7,366 nucleotides of DNA from Oscillospiraceae bacterium (GCA_015067375.1 SVMQ01000107.1:1-7366), one strand, 5' to 3'; counted from the stretch's first letter, positions 1 to 7,128 are shown. The notes: generated by a model from the sequence alone, not told the origin. A program made the numbers and translations.

Positions 1-1162
1 CCTGACGCAGGATAGAACGCAGAGCCGCAGCAAAGGTCATACCTGCCTTATCATTGATCTGACACTGGTTTACGCCGTCGATACGCTTCTCGACAGGGTC
101 CTCAACCGTTACGATGTTAACATTAGGCTGAGAAAGCTCACCAAGTGTAGCGTAAAGAGTTGTAGACTTACCTGAACCCGTAGGACCTGTAACCAGCATA
201 ACGCCGTTGGGGCAACGGATTATCTGCTTGTACATCTCGTAGTTGTAGTCGGTCATACCGAGGTCGGTGATCCTTCTTGTCTTTTCATCAGCAGACGAAA
301 GCAGACGGATAACGCACTTCTCACCCCATACACAAGGAATGGTGGATACACGGAAGTCCTGCTGAATACCGTCGATGATCATACTGTAACGGCCGTCAAG
401 CGGGATTCTCTTCTCTGCGATGTTCATACCGCCAAGGATCTTGATACGGGTAATGATAGAGTTATGGAATGCGATCGGAACCTTCATATCCTGCTCAACA
501 AGCTCACCGTCCATTCTGAAACGGATCCTTGTTCTTGTCTTGAACGCCTCGATATGAATATCTGTCGCTTTCAGTCTGAATGCTGTTTCAGCCATCATGT
601 TGACCAGCTTAACGATAGGAGCATTATCGATACGCTCGCCGGACTCCTGCTGCTCAGCAGACATCTCATCTCCCTGAGCTTCGCCCAGCTCGCTAACGGC
701 ACTATCTACCTGCTGCTGCGAGTAGAACTTGCCGATAGCCTCGGTGATGGCAGTTTTTGTGGAGATCTGCGGAACGATCTCCATGCCCGTCTGTACCTTC
801 AATTCTTCAAATATGTAGAAGTTGATAGGGTCGTTTGTTGCGACCAACAGACGGTTGTTATTTATTGCATACGCGAGTACCAGCTTTTCCTTTGCTTTTT
901 CCTCGGGTATCTTCATAACCGCCTCGCGGTTTATCTGTGTGGTTGAAAGGTCAACAAAGGGAACCTTCAGTCTTATGGAAAGTGCCTGCGCAAGCTGAGT
1001 TTCGGACACAAGTCCCATCTCAAGCATAACGTCGCCGAGCATCTTACCATCGGAGGAACGCTGTTTTGCGAGCGCCTCCTCAAGCTGAGCCTCATTAATG
1101 AAGCCGTTTTCAACAAGGATCTTACCTATAGGTAGGTTTTTGATAGGTGCAGCCATCTGCAT
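1..1162 (-). CDS. pilB: Type IV pilus assembly (extension) ATPase PilB/GspE, N-terminal 387 residues, cut by window edge
   Basis: Cytoplasmic hexameric ATPase that powers pilin polymerisation. Seen: residues 11-64 hold two tandem MshEN-like repeats (IGKILVENG, then LGDVMLEMG). Residues 180-290 form the N2-type domain with KATDIHIE (198-205), RFRMDGEL (214-221) and RIPLDGRYS (252-260). The Walker A motif GPTGSGKST is at 326-334, followed by the Asp-box VEDPVE (353-358) and the start of the arginine-containing LRSILRQ stretch (381-387). Walker B, the His box and any zinc tetracysteine lie beyond position 1. Family members are about 550-570 residues, so roughly two thirds is present. The start at 1162 is chosen because AAAGG lies six bases upstream; the in-frame ATG at 1156 would be about 12 bases away. 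It is divergent from pilD. The extension type (PilB) is favoured over the retraction ATPase PilT because of the long N-terminal region. A type II secretion GspE role cannot be excluded from sequence alone. Confidence 0.95.
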   Translation of the reverse strand, partial: MQMAAPIKNLPIGKILVENGFINEAQLEEALAKQRSSDGKMLGDVMLEMGLVSETQLAQALSIRLKVPFVDLSTTQINREAVMKIPEEKAKEKLVLAYAINNNRLLVATNDPINFYIFEELKVQTGMEIVPQISTKTAITEAIGKFYSQQQVDSAVSELGEAQGDEMSAEQQESGERIDNAPIVKLVNMMAETAFRLKATDIHIEAFKTRTRIRFRMDGELVEQDMKVPIAFHNSIITRIKILGGMNIAEKRIPLDGRYSMIIDGIQQDFRVSTIPCVWGEKCVIRLLSSADEKTRRITDLGMTDYNYEMYKQIIRCPNGVMLVTGPTGSGKSTTLYATLGELSQPNVNIVTVEDPVEKRIDGVNQCQINDKAGMTFAAALRSILRQ

Positions 1163-1183
1163 TCTCTTCCTTTCGGAGTATTT

Positions 1184-1220
1184 GCGGAGCCGATCCGCAG
1201 CCTGCGGCACGCGCCGCGTG
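1184..1220 (-). promoter_or_regulatory. Cluster of GC-rich hairpins in the pilB leader
   Basis: Three short palindromes are packed together. GCGGA/TCCGC is at 1184-1188/1194-1198. CCGCA/TGCGG is at 1195-1199/1203-1207 with loop GCC. CACGC/GCGTG is at 1208-1212/1216-1220, also with loop GCC. The first two overlap and cannot both form, and GCGGC/GCCGC (1204-1208/1213-1217) offers another competing fold. They lie 22-58 bases upstream of the pilB start. A role in leader RNA folding is inference; there is no U-tract, so this is not an obvious terminator. Confidence 0.4.
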
Positions 1221-1268
1221 GTTATATAGATCAAAGAGGGCGCTTATTGCAGCGCGCTCCGAATCTGC

Positions 1269-1297
1269 TTGCAAAAATTTCATATATATGATAGAAT
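1269..1297 (+). promoter_or_regulatory. Sigma-A-type promoter for pilD
   Basis: TTGCAA at 1269-1274 (-35-like, 4 of 6 to consensus) and TAGAAT at 1292-1297 (-10-like, 5 of 6) are separated by exactly 17 bases. Transcription would start near 1304, leaving a leader of about 25 bases before the ATG at 1329. A small inverted repeat, GATAG/CTATC (1290-1294/1302-1306), straddles the -10 and start site and could be a regulator site, though it may be chance. Confidence 0.65.
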
Positions 1298-1313
1298 AGT
1301 ACTATCTTAAATG

Positions 1314-1320
1314 AAAGGGG
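1314..1320 (+). promoter_or_regulatory. Ribosome binding site that sets the pilD start
   Basis: AAAGGGG sits eight bases before the ATG at 1329. It overlaps the start of the longer reading frame at 1311, so the upstream ATG is not the initiation codon. Confidence 0.75.
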
Positions 1321-1328
1321 TCACAAAA

Positions 1329-2384
1329 ATGACAGTGTTTGAAATCGTTTATTGTGTTCTGGTGTTCATCTTTGGCTCTGTTATCGGCAGCTTTCTGAAC
1401 GTCGTGATACTTCGCACGCCGCTGAAGCAGTCGCTTATCACTGAGCCGTCGCATTGTTTCAGCTGCGGAAACAGGCTGAAATGGTTTGATATGTTTCCGA
1501 TATTCAGTTGGCTGATACTCCGCGGAAAATGCCGCTTCTGCAAGGCCAAGATATCTCCTCGCTATATGATAGTCGAGGCTATCACAGCGGTAGTCTATAC
1601 GCTCGCATATCTGCGCTTCGGTCTTTCGGGCGCATGGTGGGAGTTCGGTACTGCGCTTATCCTCTTCCCGATACTTATCGTGCTTAGCTGCATCGACATC
1701 GACCATTTTGAAATACCCTACTGGTGCAGTATAACCGTAGGAGTTATCGGAATTGCAGCGTTTTTTATGCCGTTCAGTGCAACGTTTACATTGGATTGGT
1801 CAGAGCGCCTCATCGCACTTGGCGTTGTCGGAGTCCTTTTCGTGGTACTTGTACTTATCGGCGGCATGGGCGGCGGCGATCTTCAGCTTATGCTGGGCGC
1901 GTCACTGCTGCTTGGATATAAGGTATTCCCCGGTCTGTTTATCGGTATTGTTCTCGGCGCGATATACGGCTCTGTGAAGAAATTCCGCGATCACAAGGCT
2001 GAGAAAGCAGCTTCCGAACAGATTAAGCAAGTCGCTCTCGACTGGTATCAGGAGCAGTTGGACCGCGATGTAGGCTACGTCAAGACAGGTCACGACGACA
2101 TTATCGTGGGCAGCATCACTAACGGTCAGCCCGATATCGAATGGGAGTTTCTCGACGAAAATGCTTGGAAAGGCATTCCCGATAAGACCGCACTCAGCAA
2201 AGCGCTCAGAGAAAATGTCACTGATGAAAAAGAGGGCGGCTTCAAGATCTTCATTAAAGATGATCTTGTGGAAAAAGTTAAGTATTCACGCCATATGGTG
2301 TTCGGTCCGTTCCTTTCGGTAGGAATTACGACCGCATGGCTTATCGGTGATATTATAGTAAACTGGTATATGGGACTTATCTAA
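1329..2384 (+). CDS. pilD: Prepilin leader peptidase / N-methyltransferase PilD (A24 family) with a cytoplasmic insertion
   Basis: Polytopic membrane aspartyl protease that cleaves prepilins at Gly^Phe and normally methylates the new N-terminus. Seen, in 351 residues: first membrane helix and GSFLNVVILR (20-29); the zinc-type pair C43xxC46 and C68xxC71 enclosing the conserved KWFDMFPIFSWLILRGKC core; first catalytic aspartate in CIDIDHFEIP (121-130); second in the GGMGGGD motif (D184); about seven hydrophobic helices; and a C-terminal FGPFLSVG motif (325-332) in the final helix region. Usual members are about 230-260 residues. The extra length is a charged soluble stretch at about 217-321 between the penultimate helix and FGPFL. 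It has no membrane segment and I do not recognise a domain in it. The substrates are very likely the prepilins encoded just downstream on the opposite strand. Transcribed from its own promoter and followed by a terminator, so it is monocistronic. Confidence 0.95.
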   Translation: MTVFEIVYCVLVFIFGSVIGSFLNVVILRTPLKQSLITEPSHCFSCGNRLKWFDMFPIFSWLILRGKCRFCKAKISPRYMIVEAITAVVYTLAYLRFGLSGAWWEFGTALILFPILIVLSCIDIDHFEIPYWCSITVGVIGIAAFFMPFSATFTLDWSERLIALGVVGVLFVVLVLIGGMGGGDLQLMLGASLLLGYKVFPGLFIGIVLGAIYGSVKKFRDHKAEKAASEQIKQVALDWYQEQLDRDVGYVKTGHDDIIVGSITNGQPDIEWEFLDENAWKGIPDKTALSKALRENVTDEKEGGFKIFIKDDLVEKVKYSRHMVFGPFLSVGITTAWLIGDIIVNWYMGLI

Positions 2385-2391
2385 ATCACTC

Positions 2392-2420
2392 TGCTCAGCT
2401 TGCCAAAAGCAGGCTGAGCA
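2392..2420 (+). terminator. Hairpin terminator after pilD
   Basis: TGCTCAGCTTGC (2392-2403) pairs with GCAGGCTGAGCA (2409-2420) over 12 pairs with one T-G wobble, around the loop CAAAA. It starts eight bases after the pilD stop. The downstream tract (CAATAATTTAAAAATATT) is AT-rich but not a clean T-run, so termination may be only partial or may be shared with the next hairpin. Confidence 0.6.
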
Positions 2421-2438
2421 CAATAATTTAAAAATATT

Positions 2439-2463
2439 ATCGGGGCGGGCTTTCCGCCCCGAT
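2439..2463 (-). terminator. Rho-independent terminator of the minor-pilin operon
   Basis: Perfect 10-base stem ATCGGGGCGG (2439-2448) / CCGCCCCGAT (2454-2463) with a five-base loop. On the minus strand it is followed by AATATTTTT, a typical U-rich tail. It lies 28 bases beyond the stop of the last operon gene. It may also act as a backstop for the convergent pilD transcript. Confidence 0.8.
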
Positions 2464-2491
2464 TCATCATTTATTGAAATTGCTGGGATTA

Positions 2492-3403
2492 TTAGCTTTC
2501 AGCACCCTCATCGCCTTTGAATCCGGAGAATGTACCAAGCTTTCTGGAAACATAGAATATATACATATCCTTCTCATCGGGGTCAATCTCAAGTGTGGGG
2601 TAAACCTTATATTTTCCTTCAGAGTTTAACTCCATACTCTTGATATTGTTTATCTCGATATAGCTTGTTCCTTTAAAGATATGAGCATAAGCCATCAAGC
2701 TCTCATCATCGTAGATGTCAATATCCAGTTTTACGCCGGAATACAGAGTTGTTTTCGCTTCGGGTTCAGCCTCAGCGGTTTCATCGGGATCTGCCTCGGT
2801 TGTAGAATCAGGAGTGGGAGTAGGATCAATGATATTTCCGTCAGCGTCAATTTCAATCTTCATTGCCTCACGATCAAATGTGAACTTCGGATAAATGTCC
2901 TCGTAAAAACACTCTTCAAATACAGGCTCAGAAGAAATGATCTGATAGTTGTTATCGAAGCTTTCATTATACAGCATAAATTTGTGCGGGTGATTTCCCT
3001 CACTGCTGTTACGCGGATTGGTATCCTCCACATACTTAATGCTGAGACAATTAAGTTGATAATTGTCACTGTGATTTTTCATGTACTCTACTATCTCTAA
3101 AAAATCTTCGTCTTCACGAATAGCACCGTCAGGTTTTTCAATGTCATCAGCAACAACACCTGTATACACCTTTACATAGACAGTATTTCTGAGGGACTTT
3201 GAAATATAATGCTCCAAAGTAGTCGCAGTTCTGTCAGCACGCTGAGCGGTCTCATTCGTGTCAACCATACTGAATACCGGTGCCATAAACAGTACCACGC
3301 CTACCATAAGGACACCTAGTAAAGCAGTAGATACAATGACCTCGACTAACGTAAAACCTGCGGAGTTGCGCTTTTTAAGGAGTCGCGCCAAATATTTCTT
3401 CAT
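2492..3403 (-). CDS. Minor prepilin with class III signal peptide (PilW/GspJ-like), last gene of operon
   Basis: Exported pilin-like subunit, 303 residues. Seen: a basic leader of 16 residues ending KKRNSAG, predicted PilD cleavage before F17 giving FTLVEV with Glu at +5, and a hydrophobic helix to about residue 46. The helix continues amphipathically (NETAQRADRTATTLEHYISKSLR), then comes a globular, acidic C-terminal region. Residues 193-217 are a Thr/Pro/Asp/Glu-rich low-complexity linker (starts DPTPTPDSTTEADPDE) dividing it into two parts. The size and helix pattern resemble GspJ/PilW-type minor pilins more than a major pilin, but the globular part is not recognised. The ATG at 3403 is preferred: a GTG at 3412 is only two bases from the GAGGAG ribosome site, whereas the ATG is 11 bases away. 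It starts five bases after the preceding stop, so translation is probably coupled. Confidence 0.85.
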   Translation of the reverse strand: MKKYLARLLKKRNSAGFTLVEVIVSTALLGVLMVGVVLFMAPVFSMVDTNETAQRADRTATTLEHYISKSLRNTVYVKVYTGVVADDIEKPDGAIREDEDFLEIVEYMKNHSDNYQLNCLSIKYVEDTNPRNSSEGNHPHKFMLYNESFDNNYQIISSEPVFEECFYEDIYPKFTFDREAMKIEIDADGNIIDPTPTPDSTTEADPDETAEAEPEAKTTLYSGVKLDIDIYDDESLMAYAHIFKGTSYIEINNIKSMELNSEGKYKVYPTLEIDPDEKDMYIFYVSRKLGTFSGFKGDEGAES

Positions 3404-3408
3404 ATTTA

Positions 3409-4584
3409 TCACTGCTCCTCTTTTGTATAGATATAAGCGCCGTAGATATTAGGATTCAGTCTGTCAGTAGCTTTGTCATTCTCGTAAATCGGGAATGATG
3501 TGTACTTTGCTGCAGTTCCATCCTCAGTAGCATTAGAGCCAAAAGACTTCGTGGTAAGCTTAGGATCAGCAGGTATGCCCTCTGCCTTATCCTCTTCGAA
3601 AACAACGTAGAATCTTGTCTTATCCGAACCACTGAAGCCTCTGTCGTAGCCGCTTTTGAACGGAACACCAATACGTATGGTGCTTTCGCTGATCTGCTCA
3701 ACGGTATATTTGTTATAATTATCACCAACATCGTGAGACGGAACATACTCAGTATATGACTCGCAGGTCACATCACTCCAAACAAGGTTGCTGTTGTTTA
3801 CATAACCAAAATCTGCAATCTTTGCTTCCTTGGGGATCTTGTAGAGATACGTCTTATCGCCTGATGTGATCGTCTGTTCATCAAAGACATCACTGCAGCA
3901 GAAACGCAGCTTATACTGTAGGAATACGGTATCAGCAGGGGAAACAGCAGTGCCGAGCTGAGGCAGAGGATTTGACGCTGCACATTCGATTAAATATCTG
4001 GTCTTACCGGGCTCGTTAAAGGTTTCGTCTTTAACAACTTTGGATATCTTGATGTATTCCAGACCCTTGCTGCCGGATAATCTTGTATCATAACGCGAAC
4101 TTTGACCATTTCCAAATGCACCGACGATATCATCTGTTTTCGGTCCATCATCTATTCCGCCCTCACTGTCATAAACAGTATTACCAACGAAATAGTTTAC
4201 GCCGTCAAGCTCTCGGCTGATCTCAGCTTTTGAGACCTCGCCGTATTCGTCATACTCTATGTCATAGGTACGTGTGCCGTAATCCATCGACACATCACAT
4301 AAAACACCGTCAGTTTCGGTATCGACAAATTTAAGATTGAAAGTGCCGGTTGCACCCTCTACCTCTTTATCCTTGTCATATTTATCCTCCTCGCCAATAT
4401 AGTGCGTAGAAAGATATTTTGATTTTACTTCGGTATCTTTAGCAAAGTCCATGTTTGACTGACGTTCGCTTACAGTAACGCGTATCATTGACAGTATCAT
4501 ACCTGACATGACAGCAAAAACAGCAAATGCAACGATGATCTCTACAAGAGTAAAACCGCTTCTCTTTGAAAAAAGTTTTTTCAT
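3409..4584 (-). CDS. Minor prepilin with class III signal peptide, middle gene of operon
   Basis: Exported pilin-like subunit of 391 residues, large for a pilin (major pilins are usually 130-200). Seen: a short basic leader MKKLFSKRSG, predicted cleavage before F11 giving FTLVEIIVAF with Glu at +5, and a hydrophobic helix to about residue 34. An amphipathic continuation (VTVSERQSNMDFAKDTEV) leads into a long beta-rich, acidic globular region. Four cysteines are spread through it (96, 201, and the adjacent pair 229-230), plus C274. The globular fold is not recognised. AAAGGAG lies seven bases before the ATG and supports this start. It begins 18 bases after the K-like gene and ends five bases before the next start, as expected for a tightly coupled minor-pilin cassette. 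A role in filament priming or tip formation is inferred from this context. Confidence 0.85.
   Translation of the reverse strand: MKKLFSKRSGFTLVEIIVAFAVFAVMSGMILSMIRVTVSERQSNMDFAKDTEVKSKYLSTHYIGEEDKYDKDKEVEGATGTFNLKFVDTETDGVLCDVSMDYGTRTYDIEYDEYGEVSKAEISRELDGVNYFVGNTVYDSEGGIDDGPKTDDIVGAFGNGQSSRYDTRLSGSKGLEYIKISKVVKDETFNEPGKTRYLIECAASNPLPQLGTAVSPADTVFLQYKLRFCCSDVFDEQTITSGDKTYLYKIPKEAKIADFGYVNNSNLVWSDVTCESYTEYVPSHDVGDNYNKYTVEQISESTIRIGVPFKSGYDRGFSGSDKTRFYVVFEEDKAEGIPADPKLTTKSFGSNATEDGTAAKYTSFPIYENDKATDRLNPNIYGAYIYTKEEQ
3415..3420 (-). promoter_or_regulatory. Ribosome binding site for the last minor prepilin
   Basis: GAGGAG lies inside the last codons of the upstream prepilin gene (it encodes part of KEEQ). 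It serves the ATG at 3403 with an 11-base spacing, so initiation there is likely to depend on ribosomes arriving from upstream. Confidence 0.55.
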
Positions 4585-4602
4585 ATCGTCACTCCTTTGC
4601 TA

Positions 4603-7128
4603 TTAATAACCTATCAGCGAAACCTTCCAAGACTTGCTGGAAAGCGCTGACAATGTGTCGCTCCTGCTTCTGGAACTCATAAGACTGTACGGGAGATACT
4701 CAGGCAAGCAGGTGATAGTCGACATACTGTCCTTAAAGACATAGTCGGATACAATCATACCGCCACAGAATCTTACATATCCGCCACCCGAGCTGTCGCC
4801 ATAAGCCTTAAAGGTCATATACGGTGCATAAATAAAGCCGTAAAAACCGTTTTGACTAACTGTATGCTTATTTCCGCTTGACATCGCTACATCACCGGAT
4901 ATGCGAATATCCGCACTCTCGCTGCAAGATACAAGGAAAATGTTTGTAGTGGGATAGGGTATATCGTTTTTGCCGTTGTTTGTAAGGAATCTGTATTCAT
5001 CTGAACCACTTAAGATCTTTGTGAGCGCTGTATCTACCTTTGCACGGTCTATGCGATTGACGCACAAGCCATAATAATCTCCGCTGTTATCCTTTTCAGG
5101 CTCCTTTTCAGGGCTGCAATGCGGGCAGAAACTGTATGTATACTCGTGCTTTTTGCAACGCACCTCAACCACATGATTCGTTTCTCCGTTTTGAGCACAG
5201 ATGGTGCACTCCGGAGTTGTATTGTCGTCAGTTTTGGTGTAAGTACATTGTGAGCAATCAGCTTCGCAGTCTGTATGAATAAAATCATACATATTTGCCG
5301 CAGCAGTACCATCGATTACTTTACCGGGCTTGAAAATGAGCTGTTCGCTCGATGTACCCTTTCCGGTATCAATGCTACCACCAAGGAGGAAGAACAAGGT
5401 CTCATGAATAACAAGGTTATTAGATATATCCTGATAAACAACATCATCGGGAATATCAATAACTACAGAACCTTTTCCCTTTACGATAACGGACATCTGA
5501 AGAGCTGAGCTATAGTAATCACGAGGATACCACGAGAACGCTTCTCTTGTGCCGTCTCGGTTAAAGTCGCGGTTATTGCTAAGCTGAATAATGTACTGGT
5601 TTTTTGGATCGTTTCCTGTGTCAATAACCAACGCACAGTTATTGAATTGATTGCCGTCGGAAACGTCGAATATGTCATCAATCTTGCATGCAGTGTAGGG
5701 AAGATCCTGACCGGGGCCAAAATAGTCTTCTAGCACATTACCCTTTTCCCATTCCAGATATTTTGTTGCTGTAAATGCAGGTACGGTAACAACCTCATTC
5801 TTATAGTTGGTATAGTGGATATCTTTATCCGAAACATTGTAATAGATATCTACCTCATTATAACTACCTTTGTTATTGGGATCAAGCTCGGGAATATAGT
5901 CTGCTCTTTCCTTACCGTTCTCGGTCTTTATCCTGTCATTTATCTCCCAGTTGGAATAGGACACGCTTGTTGTGCGTCTGTCAAGCTCTGCAGCCATCTC
6001 CTTCGGTGTCATTGCGCCTTTAGGAAGTGTTGCATCATTTGTCCATGCATCGCAAGGATTCTCAACTGCTACGCCGTTTTGATACATTCCCTTGCAGAAT
6101 ACAGTGCCCTTTTTATAGCTAGCCATACAATCCTTGGCACCGCCATCAAAATATATGTTTCCATACACATAGATGTGTGCATTATCAGGAACACTTACCT
6201 GATTGGTGCCTAGATACAAATCGCCTAAAACATAGATGTCGCAGTTTTTAGGCATACTGCCTTTTCTATGAATGAAGTCGCCGCCGACCATCATAAGTCC
6301 AAGATTTGTGTTGCTGGGACCAAGGCAAAGTGTCTGGTCGCTGGATTGTGTATATTTGTTTCTGATCGCCCAAACAACAGGCTCTTCGAGATCGCTGTTG
6401 TTGCAGGGAGCTGTCAAGTACTCGTTATAAAGCGAGCCGCCTGCCGAAAGGTTGCCGTAAATTTTCAGATCCAACTGACCTGTAACGCTTCTTGCTGCAC
6501 CAAGAGCTGCGTTCTCATTATCGATAACAACATCGAAACGGAACGTACCACCCTCGAGGAACGAGTCATTCGGAACATAACCCGTAGAAGTAAATGGGTT
6601 GAATCCTTCCTGAGGAAGCTCCTGTGGCTCTTGCTCAGGAATACTGATATAGGAATGCGTTGTTTCGATAACTCCGCCTGTTGATGTTGTAATGGCGATG
6701 TCAAATGTTCTTACCGTCGTCTTATTTTTCTTTTCGTCGTTAAGACGGGTAATCGTAATGGTGTATGCACCAAGCTGATCCTCTTCCTCTTTTCCTGCTC
6801 CTGTTGTGGAGAAAGCAGCAAAGCCGTTTCCGTTGGTAGTTACGACATCACCAACATTTTCCATGCTTGTCAGAAGAGTAATAAACTCAGTACCACCTTC
6901 GGAAGCAATCCAACCGTCTTTTTCTAAGCCTGAAACTACGGCGTCAGACAAAGAGATTGAGGAACGATAAGCCTGCTCCTGATAGAACACCTTATACTGC
7001 ACATCTCTGGAACCAACTACAGAGAAGTACATTGCCATAACAAGAATCATAAGCGCAGTCATCAGGCTCAATACCATAAACAGCGCAGAACCGCGTCTGC
7101 TCAGGTATTTTCTGAGTGCGTGTTTCAT
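4603..7128 (-). CDS. Very large GspK/PilX-like prepilin with beta-helix-like body and cysteine-rich module
   Basis: Predicted exported pilus tip subunit, 841 residues. Seen: basic leader MKHALRKYLSRRG, likely cleavage after G13, and a membrane helix at about 14-37 (SALFMVLSLMTALMILVMAM). Glu+5 is absent, as in GspK. An amphipathic helix follows (about 45-70). Residues 215-335 have repeated short strand-turn units (KIYGNL, MMVGGDF, IYVLGDL, IYVYGNI) typical of a right-handed beta-helix. The C-terminal part has GFIYAPYMTFKAYG (761-774) and GGMIVSDYV (789-797), resembling the domain at the end of many Gram-positive PilX-like proteins. Residues 621-671 hold eight cysteines: C625/C628, C641/C644, C658/H661, C668/C671 plus C621. 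The start at 7128 follows AGGAGG by seven bases; ATG 7134 (one base) and TTG 7149 are badly placed. K-like or adhesin roles are inference; ligand unknown. Confidence 0.8.
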   Translation of the reverse strand: MKHALRKYLSRRGSALFMVLSLMTALMILVMAMYFSVVGSRDVQYKVFYQEQAYRSSISLSDAVVSGLEKDGWIASEGGTEFITLLTSMENVGDVVTTNGNGFAAFSTTGAGKEEEDQLGAYTITITRLNDEKKNKTTVRTFDIAITTSTGGVIETTHSYISIPEQEPQELPQEGFNPFTSTGYVPNDSFLEGGTFRFDVVIDNENAALGAARSVTGQLDLKIYGNLSAGGSLYNEYLTAPCNNSDLEEPVVWAIRNKYTQSSDQTLCLGPSNTNLGLMMVGGDFIHRKGSMPKNCDIYVLGDLYLGTNQVSVPDNAHIYVYGNIYFDGGAKDCMASYKKGTVFCKGMYQNGVAVENPCDAWTNDATLPKGAMTPKEMAAELDRRTTSVSYSNWEINDRIKTENGKERADYIPELDPNNKGSYNEVDIYYNVSDKDIHYTNYKNEVVTVPAFTATKYLEWEKGNVLEDYFGPGQDLPYTACKIDDIFDVSDGNQFNNCALVIDTGNDPKNQYIIQLSNNRDFNRDGTREAFSWYPRDYYSSALQMSVIVKGKGSVVIDIPDDVVYQDISNNLVIHETLFFLLGGSIDTGKGTSSEQLIFKPGKVIDGTAAANMYDFIHTDCEADCSQCTYTKTDDNTTPECTICAQNGETNHVVEVRCKKHEYTYSFCPHCSPEKEPEKDNSGDYYGLCVNRIDRAKVDTALTKILSGSDEYRFLTNNGKNDIPYPTTNIFLVSCSESADIRISGDVAMSSGNKHTVSQNGFYGFIYAPYMTFKAYGDSSGGGYVRFCGGMIVSDYVFKDSMSTITCLPEYLPYSLMSSRSRSDTLSALSSKSWKVSLIGY

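Larger units (their letters stand above)
1163..1328. other. Divergent intergenic region between pilB and pilD
   Basis: This 166-base spacer has a GC-rich half next to pilB (about 1184-1260), with several short palindromes, and an AT-rich half next to pilD (about 1270-1310), which contains the pilD promoter. No small gene with a credible ribosome binding site is visible. No clear minus-strand promoter for pilB was found: TTGCAA/TGCAAT with a 17-base spacer (minus strand, about 1275-1247) is a weak candidate. Confidence 0.7.

Noticed and set aside
464..946. Plus-strand open frame of 160 codons
   Set aside because: It lies antisense within pilB, whose Walker A and GspE motifs are clear. Its protein has no recognisable features and its start has no ribosome site.
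1311..1328. Longer N-terminus for PilD (MKGVTK extension)
   Set aside because: The ATG at 1311 lies only seven bases after the predicted transcription start, and the AAAGGGG ribosome site is inside the extension at the right distance from the ATG at 1329.
3404..3412. GTG start giving a four-base overlap of the two minor prepilin genes
   Set aside because: The GTG is only two bases from GAGGAG. The ATG at 3403 is better spaced and gives a typical MKK prepilin leader.
6268..6684. Plus-strand frames of more than 100 codons opposite the K-like gene (also 5815-6213)
   Set aside because: Antisense shadows of a long frame with signal peptide and repeated strand motifs. Their translations look random and no ribosome sites precede them.
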